The position numbers were made by a program, and so were the translations under genes. This document shows positions 50,473 to 59,507 of a stretch of 64,000 nt of DNA, one piece after another. Position 1 is the first letter of the stretch. Every line of letters begins with the position of its first letter. The notes under the pieces are model-generated. The model was not told the DNA's origin and searched no databases. It was given only the letters and a program-made list of their open reading frames with translations. Source of the DNA: Acuticoccus sp. MNP-M23 (GTDB lineage: Bacteria > Pseudomonadota > Alphaproteobacteria > Rhizobiales > Amorphaceae); contig NZ_CP133480.1 of assembly GCF_031195445.1 (NCBI RefSeq), positions 3,216,501-3,280,500 on the forward strand, given 5' to 3'.

Positions 50473-51708
50473 TTGGGGCAGATCCTGTTCAAAAACTTCG
50501 CAATGCTTGACCCGACGAAGGATGACATCCTTCCCGGTTACGAGCTTCTGGTCGAAGACAATCTCATCCGCGAAGTCTCCGACAAGCCGATTTCCGCACC
50601 CAATGCCGGCGTCGTCGACTGTGCCGGCGGCACCTTGATGCCGGGGCTGATCGATTGCCACGTCCATGTGGTGCTCGCCGAAGTCTTCATCAGCCGCATG
50701 GAAACGATGCCGCTGACGCTGATGTCCGCCCACGCCATGGCCGCCATGAAGGGGATGCTAGACCGCGGCTTCACCTCCGTGCGCGACACCGGCGGTGCCG
50801 ACTGGGGGCTGAAAGCCGCCGTCGATCAGGGCTACTGCGTCGGCCCGCGCCTCTTCATTGCCGGCCGCGCGCTCGGCCCCACAGGCGGCCACTCCGACAT
50901 GCGCCGCCGGACCGATCCCGGCGCGCTTTGCCCCTGCTGCAACGCGCTCGCCTTCTGCATGGGCGTTGCCGACGGCAAGACCGAGGTGCGCAAGGCCGTG
51001 CGCGAGGAAATGCGCCAGGGCTGCGACCATGTGAAGATCATGATGTCGGGCGGCGTCGCCTCGCCGTTCGACCCGCTGGATTCGCTTCAGTTCTCGGTGG
51101 GCGAAGTGGCCGCGGCAGTGGACGAGGCGCAGAATTTCGGCCGCTACGTCTGCGCCCACGCCTATTCGCCGGAAGCGATCACCCGCGCGGCCCACGCCGG
51201 CGTGCGCACCATCGAACACGGCAACCTGATCGACGAAGAATCCGCCAAGCTGATGGCCGGCAAGGACATGTTCCTCGTCGCCAACCTTGTCGCCTACTAC
51301 GCGATGAAGGAGCGGGCGGTGGACTACGGCATGTCTTCCGACATGCTGGAGAAGAACGACGTGGTGATTGAAGGCGGCCTCCGCTCGCTGGAGATCTGCA
51401 AGCGCGCCGGCGTTCCCGTCGCTTACGGCTCGGACCTTCTGGGACAGCTTCAGGCCGAGCAGAGCCGCGAGTTCGAGCTGCGCAGCGAGGTCGTGCCCGC
51501 GCTCGACATCGTGCGCTCGGCCACCACCATCGCCGCCAAGGTGCTGCGCCAGGAAGGCAAGCTCGGCTGCCTCGAGCCCGGCGCGTTTGCCGACCTTCTG
51601 GTGATCGACGGCAACCCGCTGAAGGACCTGTCGCTGTTCGGCGAACAGGGCAAGCACATGAGCCTCATCATGAAGGATGGCGCCATTCACAAGAGGACGC
51701 TGCATTGA
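50473..51708 (+). CDS. Metal-dependent amidohydrolase 1 (imidazolonepropionase/dipeptidase-like)
   Basis: This 411-residue amidohydrolase has HxH in GLIDCHVHVVL, metal-bridging Lys in HVKIMMSGG, His in VCAHAYSP and IEHGNLID, and Asp in AYGSDLLG, i.e. a complete binuclear site. A Cys cluster CPCCN begins at residue 153 right after GPTGGHSDMRRR. It starts with TTG, with GGAG eight bases upstream. It resembles the Xaa-Pro/Xaa-Arg dipeptidase branch of the superfamily. The next gene is a close paralogue, so substrates may differ slightly. Confidence 0.88.
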   Translation: MGQILFKNFAMLDPTKDDILPGYELLVEDNLIREVSDKPISAPNAGVVDCAGGTLMPGLIDCHVHVVLAEVFISRMETMPLTLMSAHAMAAMKGMLDRGFTSVRDTGGADWGLKAAVDQGYCVGPRLFIAGRALGPTGGHSDMRRRTDPGALCPCCNALAFCMGVADGKTEVRKAVREEMRQGCDHVKIMMSGGVASPFDPLDSLQFSVGEVAAAVDEAQNFGRYVCAHAYSPEAITRAAHAGVRTIEHGNLIDEESAKLMAGKDMFLVANLVAYYAMKERAVDYGMSSDMLEKNDVVIEGGLRSLEICKRAGVPVAYGSDLLGQLQAEQSREFELRSEVVPALDIVRSATTIAAKVLRQEGKLGCLEPGAFADLLVIDGNPLKDLSLFGEQGKHMSLIMKDGAIHKRTLH

Positions 51709-51748
51709 CCGGCGCCCCCTTCCACCGTGCAGCGTTAAAGGCCCGGCC

Positions 51749-52996
51749 ATGAGCCAGATGTTCCTGTTCAAGAATCTCCGCCTCCTCGATCCCGCGTTCG
51801 ACGAACCGCGCGACGGCTACGAGGTGCTGGTCGAGGGCGAAAAGATCCGCGAAGTGTCGGACACGCCGATCACCTCGTCCGGCGCCACCGTGGTCGACTG
51901 CGAGGGCAAGGTGCTGATGCCCGGCCTGATCGACTGCCACGTCCACTGCATGCACGACGAAGTCTACATGCGGCGCATGGAAGACGTGCCGCTGACCCTG
52001 GCCGCCGCGCGCGGTGCCAAGCGCATCAAGGCAATGCTCGACCGCGGCTTCACCACCGTGCGCGACACCGGCGGCACCGACTGGGGCATGAAGACCGCCA
52101 TCGAGAAGGGCATCATTCCGGGTCCGCGCCTGTTCATCGCAGGCCGCTCCATCGGCCCGACCGGCGGCCATTCGGACGGCCGCGCCCGCACCAACCCCGG
52201 CTTCAGCTGCCCGTGCTGCAACACCGCCGCCTATCTCCGCGTCGTCTGCGACGGCGAAGAGGAAGTGCGCAAGGTGGTGCGCGAGCAGATGCGCCAGGGC
52301 TGCGACCAGGTGAAGATCATGGCGTCGGGCGGCGTTGCCTCACCCAACGATCCGCTGGATTCGCTGCAGTTCACCGTTGAGGAGATCGAAGCGGCGGTGG
52401 AGGAGGCGGAAGCCTTTGGCCGCTATGTCTGCGCTCACGCCTATTCGCCCGAGGCGATCAAGCGTGCGGCCGGCAACGGCGTGCGCACGATCGAGCACGG
52501 CAACCTCATCGACGAGAGCGCCGCCAAGGTGATGGCCGAGAACGGCGCCTACCTTGTCGCCAACCTTGTTGCCTATGTGGCGATGGGGGAGCGGGCCGAG
52601 CAGTTCGGTATGCCGCCTGTGATGCTGGAAAAGAACGCCGTGGTGCTTGAAGGCGGCTACAAGTCGCTGGAAATCTGCGAGGCAGCCGGCGTCAAGGTCG
52701 CCTACGGGTCCGACCTTCTGGGCGATCTTGCCGAAGACCAGAGCCGCGAGTTCTCCATCCGCGCCGAGGTGCAGAAGCCGATCACCGTCATCCGGGCCGC
52801 GACGACGATTGCGGCGGAAGTGGTGCGCCGTCCGGGCCAGCTCGGCACCATTGCGCCGGATGCGTGGGCCGACCTCATTGTGGTCGACGGCGATCCGACC
52901 AAGGACGTGACGTTGCTCGAAGGGCAGGGCGCGCACCTGTCGGCCATCGTGAAGGGTGGTGCGTTCTACAAGAACCGGCTCGGGGCGGCGGCTTGA
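51749..52996 (+). CDS. Metal-dependent amidohydrolase 2 (paralogue of the previous gene)
   Basis: This 415-residue protein is clearly homologous along its whole length to the protein encoded just upstream. It shares GLIDCHVHCMHDE, TVRDTGGTDWGMK, GPTGGHSDGRAR, the CPCCN cluster at residue 154, QVKIMASGGVASPNDPLDSL, CAHAYSPEAIKRAA, IEHGNLIDE and AYGSDLLG. All metal ligands are present. It starts at MSQMFLFKN after a short AAAGG site and its stop overlaps the TTG start of the permease gene, tying it to the importer. Confidence 0.88.
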   Translation: MSQMFLFKNLRLLDPAFDEPRDGYEVLVEGEKIREVSDTPITSSGATVVDCEGKVLMPGLIDCHVHCMHDEVYMRRMEDVPLTLAAARGAKRIKAMLDRGFTTVRDTGGTDWGMKTAIEKGIIPGPRLFIAGRSIGPTGGHSDGRARTNPGFSCPCCNTAAYLRVVCDGEEEVRKVVREQMRQGCDQVKIMASGGVASPNDPLDSLQFTVEEIEAAVEEAEAFGRYVCAHAYSPEAIKRAAGNGVRTIEHGNLIDESAAKVMAENGAYLVANLVAYVAMGERAEQFGMPPVMLEKNAVVLEGGYKSLEICEAAGVKVAYGSDLLGDLAEDQSREFSIRAEVQKPITVIRAATTIAAEVVRRPGQLGTIAPDAWADLIVVDGDPTKDVTLLEGQGAHLSAIVKGGAFYKNRLGAAA

Positions 52997-53844
52997 GCGT
53001 TACGGCAGAAACCTCGTCGCCTTCGCGCCGGCCGTGGCTTCGGCTGCGGCCGGGCCGCTGGGCGCTGAAGACGGCGGCATTCCTTGCCTTCGTCTACATT
53101 CTCACACCGCTGATCTTCATCACCTGGCTGTCCTTCTACAGCCAGGAGATCCCGTCCTATCCGCCCGAAGGATACTCCCTCAAGTGGTACGGTCAGGCGA
53201 TTGCCAACGACCGGTTCATTGATGCCTTCATCATCAGTGCGGAGGTGGGCATTCTTGCCACCCTCATCGGCCTTGCGGTTGCACTGCCTGCATCCATCGG
53301 CCTGTCACGGCTGAAATTCTTCGGCCGGGGGGCGGCCAACAACCTCCTTCTGATGCCGTTGATCGTGCCGGGTATCGTCCTTGGCTTTGCCATCTATGTG
53401 ATGCTCGTCGAGTTCACCATCTTGTCCGGTTACTCGGTGATGAACTCGTTCGGCGGGCTGGTGCTCGGCCACGTCCTTCTGGTGATCCCGTGGATGACGC
53501 GGCTGATCATGGCGAGCCTTTCCGGCTTTGACCGGACACTGGAAGAGGCCGCGCAGAACCTTGGCGCCAACCGTCTCACCACCTTCCGCCGGATTACCCT
53601 GCCGGGCATCCTGCCGGGCGTCGTGGCAGGCTCGATGTTCGGTTTCGTCGCCTCGTTCGGCAACCTTGAACTCTCGCTGTTCCTGGTCGGGCCGGGGCGG
53701 ACCACGCTCCCCATCGCCATCCTTCAATATCTCCAGTGGAAGATCGACCCGACCATTGCGGCCATCTCCGTCCTGCAGATCCTCATCATTGCGGTCGCCA
53801 TGCTGATCACCGACCGCTTCGTCAAACTCTCACGGGTGGTCTGA
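52993..53844 (+). CDS. Polyamine-type ABC importer permease (PotC-like)
   Basis: This 283-residue PotC/BPD-type permease has about six membrane segments: FLAFVYILTPLIFITWLSFY, ATLIGLAVALPASIGL, and the ATPase-contacting loop LEEAAQNLGANRLTTFRRITLP. The start is a TTG overlapping the amidohydrolase stop (TTGA); no ATG fits before the first membrane helix. Paired with the PotB-like permease at the end of the operon. Confidence 0.88.
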   Translation: MSVTAETSSPSRRPWLRLRPGRWALKTAAFLAFVYILTPLIFITWLSFYSQEIPSYPPEGYSLKWYGQAIANDRFIDAFIISAEVGILATLIGLAVALPASIGLSRLKFFGRGAANNLLLMPLIVPGIVLGFAIYVMLVEFTILSGYSVMNSFGGLVLGHVLLVIPWMTRLIMASLSGFDRTLEEAAQNLGANRLTTFRRITLPGILPGVVAGSMFGFVASFGNLELSLFLVGPGRTTLPIAILQYLQWKIDPTIAAISVLQILIIAVAMLITDRFVKLSRVV

Positions 53845-54905
53845 TGGCGCGCCTCGAAATCGACAATCTCACCAAGCGCTATGGTGATTTCCATGCCGCG
53901 CGTGACGTCACGCTCGACGTGCCGGAGGGGGAGTTTCTCGTCCTCCTCGGCCCGTCCGGCTGCGGCAAGACCACGACATTGCGCATGATTGCGGGCTTTG
54001 TGGAGCCGACCGCGGGATCGGTGAAAATTGGTGGCCGCGACGTCACGATGCTGCCGCCCTGGAAGCGCAACACCGGCCTTGTGTTCCAGAATTACGCGCT
54101 GTTTCCGCATCTGACCGTCGGCCAGAACGTGGCGTTCGGCCTCGAGATGCGCAGCGTTCCGAAGGCGGAGATCGACACCAAGATCGTGGAGGCGCTGAAA
54201 CTCGTCCGCCTCGACCATCTGATCGACCGGCTGCCGCGCCAGCTCTCCGGCGGCCAGCAGCAGCGCGTGGCGCTTGCCCGCGCGCTCGCCTTCCGGCCGG
54301 ATGTGCTGCTGCTCGACGAACCGCTCTCCAACCTCGACGCAAAGCTCCGCGGCGAGGTGCGGGTGGAAATCCGCAACCTGCAGCAGCGCCTCGGGATCAC
54401 CACGGTGATGGTGACGCACGACCAGGAAGAGGCGCTCACCATGGCCGACCGGCTTGTGGTGATGCGCGCTGGCGGCATCCGGCAGATCGGCACGCAGCAG
54501 GATCTTTACGAGCGCCCGTCGGACCATTTCGTGGCGGACTTCGTGGGCCGGTCGAGCTTCCTCAAGGGCACCATGTCGGGACACGACCTGACCACGCGCG
54601 GCGGGCTCCATGTGCGCTGCGCCGCCACTGTGGAGGGGCCTGCGGTGATGGCGCTGCGCCCGGAGCGCGTGTTCGTCGACACCAAGCCCATTGCGGATGT
54701 TGAAAACACATTCGAGGGCAAGGTGGAGTTCGTCTCTTATCTGGGCGGCATGATCGACATTCACATCCGCCTCTCGCCGGAGGATCAGGTGATCGCGCAG
54801 GTGCCAAACCACGACATCGCGCTGCCCGGCGTGGGCGAGACCGTTCACGTCGGCTGGGCGGCCACCTCGGCGGTGTTCCCCGCCGATGCAGACCTTCAGG
54901 AATAA
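53844..54905 (+). CDS. Polyamine-type ABC importer ATP-binding protein (PotA-like)
   Basis: This 353-residue PotA-type ATPase has Walker A GPSGCGKTTTLRMIAG, LVFQNYALFPHLTVGQNVAFG, signature LSGGQQQRVALARAL, Walker B VLLLDEPLSNLDAKLR and His in VTHDQEEAL. A C-terminal TOBE-like domain is present (VMALRPERVFVD, VEFVSYLGGMIDIHIRL). Start overlaps the permease stop by one base. Confidence 0.93.
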   Translation: MARLEIDNLTKRYGDFHAARDVTLDVPEGEFLVLLGPSGCGKTTTLRMIAGFVEPTAGSVKIGGRDVTMLPPWKRNTGLVFQNYALFPHLTVGQNVAFGLEMRSVPKAEIDTKIVEALKLVRLDHLIDRLPRQLSGGQQQRVALARALAFRPDVLLLDEPLSNLDAKLRGEVRVEIRNLQQRLGITTVMVTHDQEEALTMADRLVVMRAGGIRQIGTQQDLYERPSDHFVADFVGRSSFLKGTMSGHDLTTRGGLHVRCAATVEGPAVMALRPERVFVDTKPIADVENTFEGKVEFVSYLGGMIDIHIRLSPEDQVIAQVPNHDIALPGVGETVHVGWAATSAVFPADADLQE

Positions 54906-54950
54906 AGGGCCGCGGCGGTGGCCGGGCCAGAACACAGGGAAGAGTGAGCA

Positions 54951-56015
54951 ATGACGAAATTTGACAAGGGCATCGGCCGCCGCGGCGTGCTGAAGGGGAT
55001 TGCCGCAACGGCAGGGCTGTCGACGCTGGGTATGCCGTCCATCGTGCGCGCCCAGTCCGCCGGAACCGCAGTTGTCGGCACGTGGGGCGGCGACTATGCG
55101 CGTCTCCTCAACAAGAACATCGAGCAGCCGTTCCTGATCGACAAGGGCTGGGAGGTCCTGCAGGATCAGGCCGGCGACCCGGAACGCCGCGCCAAGATGA
55201 TGGCCGAGCGCCGTCTGCCGCAGGGCTCCACCGACGTGCAGGGCCTCAACGGTCCCAACATGTACCAGGTGTACGAGCTCGGCCTGACGCAGCCGATCGA
55301 CTATTCGAAGATCCCCAACGCCAAGAACCTGCTTCCCTCGATGAAGTATGAGTACGGCGTCGGCCACATCTATTCGGCCAAGGTCCCGGTCTATAACCCC
55401 GATCTCGTGTCCGAAGCCGAAATTCCGCACAGCTACGCCGACGTGTTCAACCCCAAATGGGGCGACAAGCTGGGCATCATCGACATCCAGTACCAGTACA
55501 CCGTCGTCGCCGCATCGCTCGCCGCAACCGGCACCCTGACCGACTTCGAGGCCGCCAAGGCGCTGCTGATGGAAGTGCGCAAGGCCGGCTGCCGGATCTA
55601 CCCCACCAACGAGGCATTCGCGCAGGGGATGAAAGCCGAAGAGATCGCCACCGGCATCATGTGGAAGGCCCGTGTGGTGCAGTGGCAGAACGCCGGCATC
55701 CCGGTGAAGGCATCGTGGCCGGAAGGTGGCGCGATCTCCTACGTGTCTGGCTTTGTGGTGCCGAAGAACTCGCCCAATCCGGAAGGCGCGTGGGCCTACC
55801 TCAACGCCATGCTGGAGCCTGGCGCACAGGAAAACTTCGCCATCGACATGGGCTACAACCCCACCGTCACCAACGCTACCGTCGCGCCCGACCTCAACGA
55901 GCGCATCGGCTTCAAGCCCGAAGAAATCGAGCAGCTGAAATCCATGGACTTCGGTGCGATGCTCGAAAACGACGTCGACCTCAAGACCTGGTGGGACCGG
56001 GAGTTCAAGGCTTGA
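54951..56015 (+). CDS. Polyamine-type ABC importer binding protein (PotD-like, Tat signal)
   Basis: This 354-residue solute-binding protein has a twin-arginine signal (GRRGVLKGIAATAGLSTLG, mature from ~QSAGTAVVGTWGGDYA). WGGDY, PVYNPDLV, YADVFNPKWGDKLGI and WPEGGAISYVSGFVVPKNS are typical of the spermidine/putrescine-type family. This family also binds opines, mannityl compounds, 2-aminoethylphosphonate and amino acid derivatives, so polyamine specificity is not implied. It sits between the ATPase and the last permease. Confidence 0.9.
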   Translation: MTKFDKGIGRRGVLKGIAATAGLSTLGMPSIVRAQSAGTAVVGTWGGDYARLLNKNIEQPFLIDKGWEVLQDQAGDPERRAKMMAERRLPQGSTDVQGLNGPNMYQVYELGLTQPIDYSKIPNAKNLLPSMKYEYGVGHIYSAKVPVYNPDLVSEAEIPHSYADVFNPKWGDKLGIIDIQYQYTVVAASLAATGTLTDFEAAKALLMEVRKAGCRIYPTNEAFAQGMKAEEIATGIMWKARVVQWQNAGIPVKASWPEGGAISYVSGFVVPKNSPNPEGAWAYLNAMLEPGAQENFAIDMGYNPTVTNATVAPDLNERIGFKPEEIEQLKSMDFGAMLENDVDLKTWWDREFKA

Positions 56016-56050
56016 TCACAGCGATTGCCCTGACCTGCGGAGCGGCCTGA

Positions 56051-56929
56051 GTGGCCGCTTCCACTTCTGATTCCGGCCCGCGCGGGGGACGTCTCGTCCT
56101 CAGCGCGGCGTCGCTGATCGGTCCCGCGACGTTCATCGTCGCGCTGGGCGTGATTGGCCCGTTGCTGATCCTCCTGCGCTACAGCTTCAACGATTTCGAT
56201 TCCCGGATGGGGATGATCGAAGCGTTCACGATGAAGAACTTCGTGGAGTTCTTCACCGACTCGTACTTCCTCAGTGTCTTCTTCGTGACGGTCCGGGTGG
56301 CCCTCATGACGACGGCGATCTGCCTCGTCATCGGCTTTCCGCTCGCCTATGTGCTGGCGCGGACGCAAACGCGGTTCAAGAATCTCCTGCTGATTGCCGT
56401 GGTGATTCCGCTGTTCGTGGGCAATGCGGTGCGTGCGGCCGGTTGGATGACGCTGTTCGGCAGCCGGGGCTTCTTGTCGGTCACGCTGATGGACCTTGGC
56501 ATCACCACGGAGCCGACCGAGATCATGTTCACCGAAACGGCGGTGATCATCGGCATCATTGCAGTGAACCTGCCTTACATGGTGCTGACGCTGCAAAGCG
56601 TGCTGGAGGGCATCAACCGGAACCTCGAAGAGGCGGCGTTCAGCCTCGGGGCGCCGCCGATGACCATGTTCCGGCGGGTTCTCTGGCCGATGGCGCTGCC
56701 GGGGATCGCCGCCGGCGGCATCCTCACCTTCATCCTGGCGATGAATGCCTATGCAACGCCGGTGCTGCTGGGTGGTCCGGAATTCCGGATGATGGCGCCT
56801 GTGGTCTACAGCCAGTTCCAGCTCAACGCGTGGCCATCCGCTGCGGCCGTGGCCTTTGTCTTGATGGGGACGACGCTGATCCTCACCATTGTTGCCAGTG
56901 TGGCCACCCGCCAGCGCTTCCGCGACTGA
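56051..56929 (+). CDS. Polyamine-type ABC importer permease (PotB-like)
   Basis: This 292-residue PotB-type permease has IGPLLILLRYSFNDFDSR near the N-terminus, VALMTTAICLVIGFPLAYVL, VIPLFVGNAVRAAGWMTLFG and the loop LEEAAFSLGAPPMTMFRRVLWP. The start is a GTG with GGAG eight bases upstream. It is the last gene of the plus-strand operon and is followed by a strong terminator. Confidence 0.9.
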   Translation: MAASTSDSGPRGGRLVLSAASLIGPATFIVALGVIGPLLILLRYSFNDFDSRMGMIEAFTMKNFVEFFTDSYFLSVFFVTVRVALMTTAICLVIGFPLAYVLARTQTRFKNLLLIAVVIPLFVGNAVRAAGWMTLFGSRGFLSVTLMDLGITTEPTEIMFTETAVIIGIIAVNLPYMVLTLQSVLEGINRNLEEAAFSLGAPPMTMFRRVLWPMALPGIAAGGILTFILAMNAYATPVLLGGPEFRMMAPVVYSQFQLNAWPSAAAVAFVLMGTTLILTIVASVATRQRFRD

Positions 56930-56952
56930 CGGGCGCTGCGCCGCTGAAATGA

Positions 56953-56983
56953 AAAAGGGCCGGCAGATGATGCCGGCCCTTTT
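56953..56983. terminator. Strong bidirectional rho-independent terminator
   Basis: AAAAGGGCCGGCA and TGCCGGCCCTTTT form a perfect 13-bp stem around GATGA, with a T-run on the plus strand and, through the opposite A-run, on the minus strand. It separates the plus-strand Pot-type operon from the convergent minus-strand hydrolase operon. Confidence 0.93.
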
Positions 56984-57004
56984 TTGCGTCCGCAGATCGG
57001 GATG

Positions 57005-57991
57005 TCAGCTTGCCGGAGCGTGTGCGAGGCAACCCTCGAACAATGCGGCAAGGGCCTCGGGGTCGATCTGGTCGTGCCGGCCGATGGCAACCAGCGTGCT
57101 GGTTTCGGGCGCGGGGTGTTCCTCGAACGCCATCTCTCTGCGCTTGCCGACGAGATGGAAAACGAGGCGGCGGCTGTCCGCATCGGTGCGCAGGACGCCC
57201 TTGGCCCGGAGAAGCCCGACGGGAAGCTGGTTCAGCGCACGGCGAAAGAGGCGCGCTTCCACCGGCTTGTCCGTGCTCCACTGCCACGTTGCATACTCCG
57301 TGCTGTGGTCGTGGTGGTCATGGTCGTGGTCGTGCGCATGGTCGTGATGGTGGCTGGCGTCGGGGTTGCGCGGTGCCGTCTCGCGCGGGCCGAACAGGAG
57401 TTCGTTCGGCACATCGGCATTGGTGGCGCGCAGGATACGCACACGTGGCAGGGCGCCGCGCAGGGTCGTCTCCACCTTTTCGATGGTGGCGGCTTGCGCA
57501 AGGTCGACCTTGTTGAGGACCACCATGTCGGACCCTGCCACCTGATCGAGCGCAAGCTCGGTGGAGGAAAAGTCGAGGTCGGAGAAGCTGTCAGCGTCGA
57601 CCAGGCAGAAGATGCCGTCGAGCACGGTCTTCGTGCTGAGCGCGTCCTGTTCCAGCGCGTCGGCGATGGCGAGGGGGCGGGAGACGCCGCTTGCCTCGAT
57701 GATCAGCCGGTCCGGGCTGTCGTCCCGGGCCAGAAGGTCCGCAATGGCCTCCACCAGATCGTCGCGGATGGAACAGCAGACGCAGCCATTTTCCAGCGCG
57801 ACGCTGTCCGCGGTGCGCTCCACCACAAGCTCTGCATCGATGTTGAGGGCGCCGAAATCGTTGATGAGGACGGCGTAGCGCACCCCCTTTGCATCGCTGA
57901 GGATGCGGCGAAGCAGCGTCGTTTTTCCGGCGCCCAGAAACCCTGTGAGGATGGTGACGGGAATGCGGGCGTCCGTGGTGGGGTCGGCCAT
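57005..57991 (-). CDS. CobW/COG0523-family GTPase (putative metallochaperone)
   Basis: This 328-residue G3E GTPase has Walker A GFLGAGKTTLLRRIL, the metal-binding GCVCC motif (ENGCVCCSIRDD), NKVD in MVVLNKVDLAQA, and a His/Asp-rich loop HHHDHAHDHDHDHHDH (~residues 216-231). The C-terminal CobW domain follows (EARLFRRALNQLPVGLLRAKG). Members deliver Zn, Co or Fe to client enzymes. It is last in an operon of metal-dependent or hydrolytic enzymes, so a client could be the amidohydrolase encoded immediately upstream. Confidence 0.92.
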   Translation of the reverse strand: MADPTTDARIPVTILTGFLGAGKTTLLRRILSDAKGVRYAVLINDFGALNIDAELVVERTADSVALENGCVCCSIRDDLVEAIADLLARDDSPDRLIIEASGVSRPLAIADALEQDALSTKTVLDGIFCLVDADSFSDLDFSSTELALDQVAGSDMVVLNKVDLAQAATIEKVETTLRGALPRVRILRATNADVPNELLFGPRETAPRNPDASHHHDHAHDHDHDHHDHSTEYATWQWSTDKPVEARLFRRALNQLPVGLLRAKGVLRTDADSRRLVFHLVGKRREMAFEEHPAPETSTLVAIGRHDQIDPEALAALFEGCLAHAPAS

Positions 57992-58059
57992 CGTGCGGTG
58001 GTTCTCCTCGGTGTCCGCGCGACAGTGCCGCGCCCGCCGCCGCAGCGCAACACGGGCCT

Positions 58060-59052
58060 CTAGGCGGCAGCGTCCAGGTTGAAGAATGCCGCAGCGACGC
58101 CGGACTGGATGGTGGCGCACTCCGCCTCGGTGAGGCCCGCTGCGCGCAAGGTGCCAACGGGGTCGGTGTCGCCCATGTCGAACGGGTAGTCGCTCCCCAG
58201 CATCACCCGCTCGGCGCCGACGAGGGCGACAAGCCGCGCCACATCGTCCGGCCGGAAGACGCACGTGTCGAAGGTGAGGCGCTTGAGGTAGTGCGACGGC
58301 GGCTCGGGCGAGAGGCAGCGCACTTCGGGCCGCACCTTCCAGGTGTGGTCGAACCGGCCGATGTAGGACGGCGCGAAACCGCCACCGTGGGGGATATAGA
58401 CCTTCAGCTTCGCAAATCGTTCAAGCACACCGCCGAAAACGAGGTGGTTGAACGCGATCAGCTCTTCCAGCGGCTGCGCAACCGAGTTGACCATGAAGAA
58501 GGGGGAGAGCCGCGCGCCATCGGAGAAGCCCAGCGGGTGGATCATCAACCCGGCGCCGTGGCTTTGCAGGGCATCATACACCGGGTCGAGCGCGCGATCG
58601 GAGAGTTCGCGCGTGTCGGCGCGGGTGTCGATCTGGAAGGCGCGGAGGCCTGCCTTCACGCCCCACGCGATCTCCGCGACGGACGCCTCGGGGTCGGTCA
58701 GGGGCAGCGTGCCGATGCCGGCAAACTTGTCCGGCGCCTTGGCGACCATTGCCACAACGTGCTCGTTCTGGGCGCGGCTCACTTCGGCAAGCAGCGCGGG
58801 CGGTGCCCAGTAATGCTGCTGGCCGGGGGCGGGGGCGACCACCTGAAAATCGACGCCCATGGCCGCCATGTCGGCCAGCCGCCTCTCGATGTTGTTGAAC
58901 TTGTCCGAAAGCTCGGCGAACTGCGCCTTGTCGGCCGCCTTGCTCTCGGCCGACATGTCGCGCTGGTAGGGAATGCTTTCTGGGCCGATATGGTCCGCCA
59001 CCATGGCGTTGACGGCGGGGCACAGCGTGTGGGTGTGCGCGTCGATGATCAC
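58060..59052 (-). CDS. ACMSD/amidohydrolase-2-family metal-dependent hydrolase or decarboxylase
   Basis: This 330-residue amidohydrolase_2 (ACMSD-like) protein has the N-terminal metal motif IIDAHTHTLC, His in GLMIHPLGFS and YIPHGGGFAPSYIGRFDH, and Asp in VMLGSDYPFDMG, the family's metal and catalytic positions. The start is a GTG overlapping the OsmC stop (GTGA). The family includes aminocarboxymuconate-semialdehyde decarboxylase, resorcylate-type decarboxylases and hydrolases. The substrate is unknown. Confidence 0.87.
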   Translation of the reverse strand: MIIDAHTHTLCPAVNAMVADHIGPESIPYQRDMSAESKAADKAQFAELSDKFNNIERRLADMAAMGVDFQVVAPAPGQQHYWAPPALLAEVSRAQNEHVVAMVAKAPDKFAGIGTLPLTDPEASVAEIAWGVKAGLRAFQIDTRADTRELSDRALDPVYDALQSHGAGLMIHPLGFSDGARLSPFFMVNSVAQPLEELIAFNHLVFGGVLERFAKLKVYIPHGGGFAPSYIGRFDHTWKVRPEVRCLSPEPPSHYLKRLTFDTCVFRPDDVARLVALVGAERVMLGSDYPFDMGDTDPVGTLRAAGLTEAECATIQSGVAAAFFNLDAAA

Positions 59053-59507
59053 GCGAAGGTCCAGTTCTGCTCGATCCTGGTGCCGGCCTGGCGGAGGATC
59101 ACGGACATGGGGCAACGCTCCTCAAGTTCATCCCGGAAGCCGGGGAGGTCGGCCTCGGCCATGTCGGTTGCGGCTCGAATATCGAGCACCACGCGGGGGA
59201 AGGGGACCGGCACGTCGGCCTCCCTGTCGATGCCGCGATGGTCGAGATAGCCGACGCAGGACATGCCCTTGAAGGTGAGCGCGACGCCGCGCTCGTGGGC
59301 GATGCGGGCGGCAATCACGTGGGTGCAGCTCATCAACGCGGCAAGCATAGTTTCGAGCGGGGTGGGGCCGACGTCGGTGCCGTGACGGAAAGGCGGCTCG
59401 TCCACCACGATCGAGTGGCCGCGCATCTTCACTTCCGTCAGGCTCATGGTCGGGCAGTGGGCCTCGAGCTTCACCTCGATCAGCGCCTTCTTGCGCACCT
59501 CGACCAT
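59049..59507 (-). CDS. OsmC/Ohr-family protein
   Basis: This 152-residue OsmC-fold protein has the two redox cysteines in ALMSCTHVIAARIA and EERCPMSVILRQAG, and the family TPLETMLAAL segment. OsmC/Ohr proteins reduce organic peroxides. Here it is embedded in a hydrolase operon by 1-4 base overlaps on both sides, so it might act on a pathway intermediate or protect the operon's enzymes. Confidence 0.87.
   Translation of the reverse strand: MVEVRKKALIEVKLEAHCPTMSLTEVKMRGHSIVVDEPPFRHGTDVGPTPLETMLAALMSCTHVIAARIAHERGVALTFKGMSCVGYLDHRGIDREADVPVPFPRVVLDIRAATDMAEADLPGFRDELEERCPMSVILRQAGTRIEQNWTFA

Noticed and set aside
57991-58264. N-terminal extension of the CobW GTPase by 91 codons
   Set aside because: The extension is Arg/Pro-rich, overlaps the end of the upstream amidohydrolase gene, and the family begins a few residues before the GFLGAGKTT loop, as at 57991.
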